This document shows positions 60,144 through 64,000 of a stretch of 64,000 nucleotides of DNA, piece after piece (the first letter of the stretch is position 1; each line of letters opens with the position of its first letter). The position numbers and the translations under genes were made by a program. The notes under the pieces were generated by a model that made no database searches, had not been told where the DNA came from, and saw only the letters and a program-made list of their open reading frames with translations. Source of the stretch: Acidobacteriota bacterium (GTDB lineage Bacteria > Acidobacteriota > Blastocatellia > Pyrinomonadales > Pyrinomonadaceae); the NCBI GenBank assembly GCA_016700075.1, contig CP065000.1, positions 868,001 to 932,000 on the forward strand. Reading direction: 5' to 3'.

Positions 60144-61103
60144 ATGAGAAAAACAGCGATCTTTTATTTATCGATTTTGGCGATGTTGGTCTCGACGGCG
60201 GCGGTGGCGGTGTCGCAAACGCGTCCGCCGTTGCCGCGTGCGAGTTCAAAAGCGAGTGTTATGCAGGTCATCGGGACGACCGAGGTCACGATCTCGTATG
60301 GCCGTCCGGGCGTTAAGGGACGCACTGTCTGGGGCGAGTGGCCCGAGAAGATTGAGGGCGAGCAGACGCTCGATGACGGACGGGTGCGTCCGCCGGGAGC
60401 ACCGCTGGTCCCTTACGGCCACATTTGGCGTGCCGGAGCCAATGAGGCAACCCTCTTTACCTCAGATGACGACGTGCTGATCAATGGCGAGCTGCTTCCT
60501 GCGGGCCGCTACAGCTTTCACGCAATTCCCGGCAAAGAAGAGTGGACGCTGATCTTTAACAAAGACGAAGGACAGTGGGGTAGTTTCAGCTACGACAAAA
60601 CGAAAGATGCCCTTCGCGTAAAGGCTAAGCCCCAAATGGTGAATGACAGCAAGGAATGGCTTACATTCGGACTTGATGTTACGGCGGACGACGCGGCGAA
60701 TGCTTATCTTCGTTGGGAAAAGGTCAAGGTTCCTTTCTCGGTCAAGGTCAAAGATGTAGTTGGTTCTACGATCAAACGTCTTAAAACCTATGCCGAGACC
60801 GCCGGAGCCAGCGATGCAGGACCGTGGATGACCGCCGCGGGATACGCTAGGAACAACAAACAGGCAGATCAAGCGAAGGCGTGGTTCGATAAGGCTTACG
60901 CGTTGAACGAAGAATCCATCGCGAAAGCGGCAACATTTCAGAACCTCTCTCGGAAAGGAAACATTCTTCTTGGACTAGACAAACGTGCCGAGGCCATCTC
61001 TGCCTTCGAAGCAGCACTAGCAAAAGGCAAGGCCGACAAAGTTCGGGCCGCGGATCTCGAAGCGCTTGAGAAGCGAATTGCGGATCTTAAGGCAGGAAAA
61101 TAG
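60144..61103 (+). CDS. Secreted DUF2911 protein with TPR-like tail
   Basis: 319 residues. A signal peptide MRKTAIFYLSILAMLVSTAA ends near VSQT. Residues about 30-200 form a DUF2911 domain, recognisable by RASSKASVMQVIGTTEVTIS with YGRPGVKGRTVWG, LVPYGHIWRAGANEATLFTS, LPAGRYSFHAIPGKEEWTLI and WGSFSYDKTKDALRV. The last 110 residues are helical with TPR-like units (KAWFDKAYALNEESIAKAAT). DUF2911 proteins are exported and of unknown function, common in Bacteroidetes and Acidobacteria. The start is 14 bases past the EF-G2 stop, so the two are co-transcribed; the terminator at 61127 follows. Confidence 0.85.
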   Translation: MRKTAIFYLSILAMLVSTAAVAVSQTRPPLPRASSKASVMQVIGTTEVTISYGRPGVKGRTVWGEWPEKIEGEQTLDDGRVRPPGAPLVPYGHIWRAGANEATLFTSDDDVLINGELLPAGRYSFHAIPGKEEWTLIFNKDEGQWGSFSYDKTKDALRVKAKPQMVNDSKEWLTFGLDVTADDAANAYLRWEKVKVPFSVKVKDVVGSTIKRLKTYAETAGASDAGPWMTAAGYARNNKQADQAKAWFDKAYALNEESIAKAATFQNLSRKGNILLGLDKRAEAISAFEAALAKGKADKVRAADLEALEKRIADLKAGK

Positions 61104-61126
61104 TCCGGTTCCGATATCTGATTGAC

Positions 61127-61158
61127 GGCCGCGGTCTTTCAACCGCGGCCAATTTTAT
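61127..61158. terminator. Bidirectional intrinsic terminator
   Basis: GGCCGCGGT (61127-61135) pairs perfectly with ACCGCGGCC (61142-61150), followed by AATTTTATTT. It serves the EF-G2/DUF2911 unit, and on the other strand overlaps the end of the propeller gene. Confidence 0.8.
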
Positions 61159-62207
61159 TTCAACAATATCCCTGCGATGCCGAGCGGCAGCGAATAAACC
61201 GAGTCCGCTGTCGCAACAAACAATTCACCCTTGCGGTTAAAGCAAAGCCCCACAATTTCCGGCCCGCTGACAAAAAGCTCGGCATTGCGGTATGCGGCGT
61301 CGATCCGATAAATACCCCGCTGCCCGCGATGGCATGCTGCAACATAAAGATTGCCCTTCGTGTCGAAAGCAAGTCCCTGCGGGCGGCCGAAACCTGTAAA
61401 GAATTTGGAAACCTCGCCGTCCGGCTCAATGACATAGACCGAATCATGACTGGAAAGCCCCGGCGATGTTATATAGAGATTCTTGTCAGTGCCGAAGGCA
61501 AGGTGAAACGCGGCGACCGACGGCTCGAGCTCGGCAAAGACCTCATTGTCCCCATATTCCCAAACACGATAGATCCGCCCCGAACGGTCGCCGACATAAA
61601 GCGTGCCGCGGTCGTCGAAAGCAATGCCGGTAGCGATGCCGAGATTCGCAGAAAACACCGTCGATAGGCCTTCGCGGCCCACGGCCAGAACCTCTCCCAT
61701 CGCCCTGTTGGAAACGAAAAGCTCTCCTTTAGGACTGAACGCAAGGCCAGTCGGATTTAAAATGCTTTCGGGAAACTCTTCAATTTTCCCATCCTGCTCG
61801 ACACGGAAAAGCGTTGCCGGCAATTGCTCGCCCCGGCGTCCCGAGTTGGTGACTATCAAAGAATCATCGGCTGGGTCTACAGCAGGATTTGCCACGATAT
61901 GCATTCCGCCTGCGATGCGTTTGCCGCACCAGATATCAAAAGACGGGCTGTCGGGCCCTGCCGAAACAAGCTGGAGCCGACATATGCCATCAGCGGAAAC
62001 CGAGTCAATAAATGCTTCGCTGGTCGGCAGATCGGCAACAATTCGGCTCGAAGACGCTGACCTAACAAAGCAAGCGTGTCCGTTCGCCTCAATCAAAATT
62101 CGAGGGCTGCCTCCGGAATCAGAAGCAGATACTTCGATCACCAACTCGCCGCCGGGAACAGCGAGTTTTGGACTGACGTTCTTTATTTCAGAGATATTGC
62201 TCTGCAT
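61155..62207 (-). CDS. IPT/NHL-type beta-propeller protein
   Basis: 350 residues with no obvious signal peptide. Residues 1-90 look like an IPT/TIG immunoglobulin-like domain (KNVSPKLAVPGGELVIEVSA). Residues about 100-350 form an NHL/SMP-30-like propeller with repeated PTGLAFSPKGELFVSN, ATGIAFDDRGTLYVGDRSGR, PQGLAFDTKGNLYVAAC and VGLCFNRKGELFVATAD blades. Such proteins bind ligands or act as lactonases; the SMP-30 metal residues are not evident. Convergent with the DUF2911 gene across the shared terminator, and divergent from pilT. Function unknown; cytoplasmic by the lack of a leader. Confidence 0.78.
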   Translation of the reverse strand: MQSNISEIKNVSPKLAVPGGELVIEVSASDSGGSPRILIEANGHACFVRSASSSRIVADLPTSEAFIDSVSADGICRLQLVSAGPDSPSFDIWCGKRIAGGMHIVANPAVDPADDSLIVTNSGRRGEQLPATLFRVEQDGKIEEFPESILNPTGLAFSPKGELFVSNRAMGEVLAVGREGLSTVFSANLGIATGIAFDDRGTLYVGDRSGRIYRVWEYGDNEVFAELEPSVAAFHLAFGTDKNLYITSPGLSSHDSVYVIEPDGEVSKFFTGFGRPQGLAFDTKGNLYVAACHRGQRGIYRIDAAYRNAELFVSGPEIVGLCFNRKGELFVATADSVYSLPLGIAGILLK

Positions 62208-62376
62208 TAAAGTTTGATTCTACGGTGATGCGGGTGGTGTGTCCATATCGGTCGACCCCCCGTATCGGGGTGAAAAAATTGATTGACCGCAAGTGTTGTT
62301 CCCCGTTAAACTTATTAATACTTCAGCCGCCGCGATCCTACAAGCGGTTTCCGGCTCCAGTAAGGCTTTCTCACGT

Positions 62377-63531
62377 ATGTCAACACGGATAGATGACCTG
62401 CTAAGAATGGCGATGAGCTTCGGCGCATCAGATCTGCATCTGCGCGCCGGTTCATACCCTGTCATTCGCGTAACCGGCGAACTGAAGCCGCTGTCGGGCG
62501 TGAGCCCGCTTACACAGGACGAAACGCTCGAAATGGCATTCTCGATGATGTCCAATCGTCAGAAGCAGCATTTCAAAGAAGCTTTTGAGGTCGATATCGG
62601 TTACGGCATCGCGGGTTTGGGACGATTTAGAGTCAACATTTTTCAGCAACGCAATTCCATAGGCATTGTAGCCCGCGTCATTTCTGATTCCATCAGAGGA
62701 TTTTCGGAGCTTGGCCTGCCGCCGATCTTGTCAAAGATCGCTGATGAACGCCGGGGATTGATCCTGGTCACAGGTACCACCGGTTCGGGAAAATCTACAA
62801 CGCTGGCAGCTCTCGTCGATCATATAAATCAGTCGAGGAATTGCCATATAGTCACGATCGAGGATCCGATCGAATTCCTGCACAAGGACAAACAGTCGTT
62901 TGTGACGCAACGTGAGGTTGATGTAGATACCAGGTCATTTGCTGAGGCCCTTCGTGGGTCGCTGCGGCAAGACCCTGATGTCATTCTGGTAGGCGAAATG
63001 CGTGACCTGGAAACTATCGAAACCGCTCTGGTCGCCGCAGAGACCGGACATTTGGTTTTGTCAACGCTTCACACCCTTGATGCACCGGAAACGCTAACTC
63101 GAATCATTTCAGCATTCCCGCCCTATCAGCAGAAATCTATCCGAATACAGCTAGCCGGCTTGCTGCGTGCTGTGGTTTCGCAGCGGTTGATGAAATCGGC
63201 AAAAGGAAACAGCCGAATTCCTGCGGTAGAGGTACTAGTATCCACGCCGTTGATACGCGATTATATTCTCCACGAAGACAAGACCGCATCCATTCGAGAT
63301 GCGATCGCGGCGGGAACATCGCAATACGGAATGCAGACCTTTGACCAGTCGCTGTTTTATCTCTATCAGTCCGGCCTTATCACACTTGACGAGGCGCTTC
63401 GCGGCACGACGAACCAGGACGAATTTCGTCTGCGGCTTGCCGGGATCAGCAACACGACCGCATCTGCGAAGGAAGAGATGGAAAGATCAAGCGGAGTCGC
63501 GTCGATCACCGAGGTCATTACGCGAAACTAA
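62377..63531 (+). CDS. pilT: PilT-type twitching motility ATPase
   Basis: Hexameric ATPase that retracts type IV pili. 384 residues from the ATG at 62377; the upstream in-frame ATG at 62293 adds 28 residues unlike PilT. Seen: the N-terminal domain MSTRIDDLLRMAMSFGASDL with HLRAGSYPVIRVTGEL, Walker A TGTTGSGKST (132-141), ASP box VTIEDPIEFLH, Walker B DPDVILVGEMRDLETIETAL, and the His box TGHLVLSTLHTLDAPETLTR. The C-terminal AIAAGTSQYGMQTFDQSLFY motif is that of PilT and PilU. PilU is an alternative, as the AIRNLIRE motif typical of PilT is replaced by SIRDAIAAG. No other pilus gene is nearby. Confidence 0.92.
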   Translation: MSTRIDDLLRMAMSFGASDLHLRAGSYPVIRVTGELKPLSGVSPLTQDETLEMAFSMMSNRQKQHFKEAFEVDIGYGIAGLGRFRVNIFQQRNSIGIVARVISDSIRGFSELGLPPILSKIADERRGLILVTGTTGSGKSTTLAALVDHINQSRNCHIVTIEDPIEFLHKDKQSFVTQREVDVDTRSFAEALRGSLRQDPDVILVGEMRDLETIETALVAAETGHLVLSTLHTLDAPETLTRIISAFPPYQQKSIRIQLAGLLRAVVSQRLMKSAKGNSRIPAVEVLVSTPLIRDYILHEDKTASIRDAIAAGTSQYGMQTFDQSLFYLYQSGLITLDEALRGTTNQDEFRLRLAGISNTTASAKEEMERSSGVASITEVITRN

Positions 63532-63576
63532 AAAGCCGACAAACGTTTGTTTTTCAAGGATTTTCAGGTTTTCGCC

Positions 63577-63606
63577 TTGACACAAGCCCAAGCCCGCGTG
63601 TAGATT
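63577..63606 (+). promoter_or_regulatory. Promoter of the right-edge gene
   Basis: TTGACA (63577-63582), an 18-base spacer and TAGATT (63601-63606). A leader of about 165 bases follows with a weak hairpin, CTGTC/GACAG plus five T's (63658-63682), which might attenuate. Confidence 0.45.
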
Positions 63607-63776
63607 TTAGCTTTACCTATCCTCGTCGAAGGTAGCCTGATGATTGACGGTTTTAGGCTGTCATTTTATCTGGACAGTTTTTCGATTGATGAAGATAAAG
63701 TTCGTATGGCGGCAGAAGGCGGGAAAGGTAGAGAAAATAGGACGACAAGTTAAAAAGGAAGTTATTGAACGCGTAA

Positions 63777-64000
63777 ATGACAAACGAGGCAACTAAGGAC
63801 GCAGAGGAAACGGCGACGGCCGCAACCCCGGCGGAGACAAACCCCACGAACGGCGAAACGCCGCAGGCATTAAACACCGAACCGAAAGCTAGCGAAGTTA
63901 GTACGGATCCAGCACCGACAGTGACCGAGGAAGCTGTTGCGGCCGCTTCGCCAGCGATAAGTGCTACTGAAGACCCGGCATCATCCGGCGACGTGGATTT
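63777..64000 (+). CDS. Protein with acidic, disordered N-terminus (cut by window edge)
   Basis: The ATG at 63777 opens a frame that stays open to the window end (74 codons). The visible part begins MTNEATKDAEETATAATPAE and continues in the same style: Ala, Thr, Glu, Pro and Ser, no aromatic residue and almost no bulky hydrophobics. It is therefore a disordered acidic extension, not a domain. AAGGA lies about 17 bases upstream, too far for a standard site. S1-type ribosomal proteins and Rho in related bacteria can carry such extensions, but nothing here decides. The long leader and the consensus-like promoter suggest a well-expressed gene. Confidence 0.55.
   Translation, partial: MTNEATKDAEETATAATPAETNPTNGETPQALNTEPKASEVSTDPAPTVTEEAVAAASPAISATEDPASSGDVD

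Noticed and set aside
63689..63796. A 35-codon frame (MKIKFVWRQKAGKVEKIGRQ...) in the leader of the right-edge gene
   Set aside because: Short, basic, overlaps the start of the next frame and has no clear ribosome-binding site; chance cannot be excluded.

Overview
The window is a stretch of a bacterial chromosome of moderately high GC. Nearly all of it codes, on both strands, and there is no phage, transposase or CRISPR array. Gene content points to the Acidobacteriota, most likely Blastocatellia/Pyrinomonadaceae: winged-helix regulators fused to a membrane segment and TPRs, very long secreted proteins with Pro-Thr linkers ending in a carboxypeptidase-regulatory-like module, DUF2911 and CruF-type carotenoid genes, cyanophycin genes, and many palindromic intergenic repeats. 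This placement is inferred from gene content; no rRNA gene is present to settle it.

Layout. 1-5266 holds the start of coaBC and a carotenoid locus: a CruF-IDI fusion, a divergent UbiA-type prenyltransferase, crtI and crtB. 5354-10511 holds a NUDIX gene and translation genes (rplM-rpsI; rpsB-tsf-pyrH-frr). A small IVP/four-helix-bundle cassette with inverted-repeat ends sits between tsf and pyrH. 10568-23704 is mixed housekeeping: a large secreted orphan, pcrA, an isochorismatase-type hydrolase, a thioesterase, tRNA-Gln(CTG), smpB, pepA, lipoproteins, sucC, a HAF-repeat protein and a DinB/YfiT protein. 23711-30020 is a minus-strand run: ispE, tRNA-Gln(TTG), prs, rplY, pth, rpsF, rpsR, rplI, dnaB.

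30462-40958 contains two large surface proteins. Each is transcribed away from a winged-helix/TPR regulator, and both end in the same C-terminal module. The first is split in two by one extra base in a run of five G. 41333-49681 holds a CAP protein, a copper-type P-ATPase and a cyanophycin island (iaaA, an unknown 209-residue protein, cphA, cphB). 49765-57780 holds carB and a tight TPR-murB-TPR operon whose two TPR proteins share a motif after the signal peptide. 58027-64000 holds an EF-G2 paralogue, a DUF2911 protein, a beta-propeller protein, pilT and the start of an acidic protein.

How the genes fit together. CrtB and CrtI would make lycopene. The UbiA-type enzyme could add C5 units from DMAPP, the IDI half of the fusion could supply that DMAPP, and the CruF half could hydrate the product, giving an acyclic C50-type carotenoid. 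CphA makes cyanophycin, CphB degrades it to beta-Asp-Arg, and IaaA splits the dipeptide. At least six palindromic repeat families fill the intergenic gaps. Some copies supply stop codons, the start codon and N-terminus of pyrH, the leader of sucC and an internal linker of the copper ATPase.
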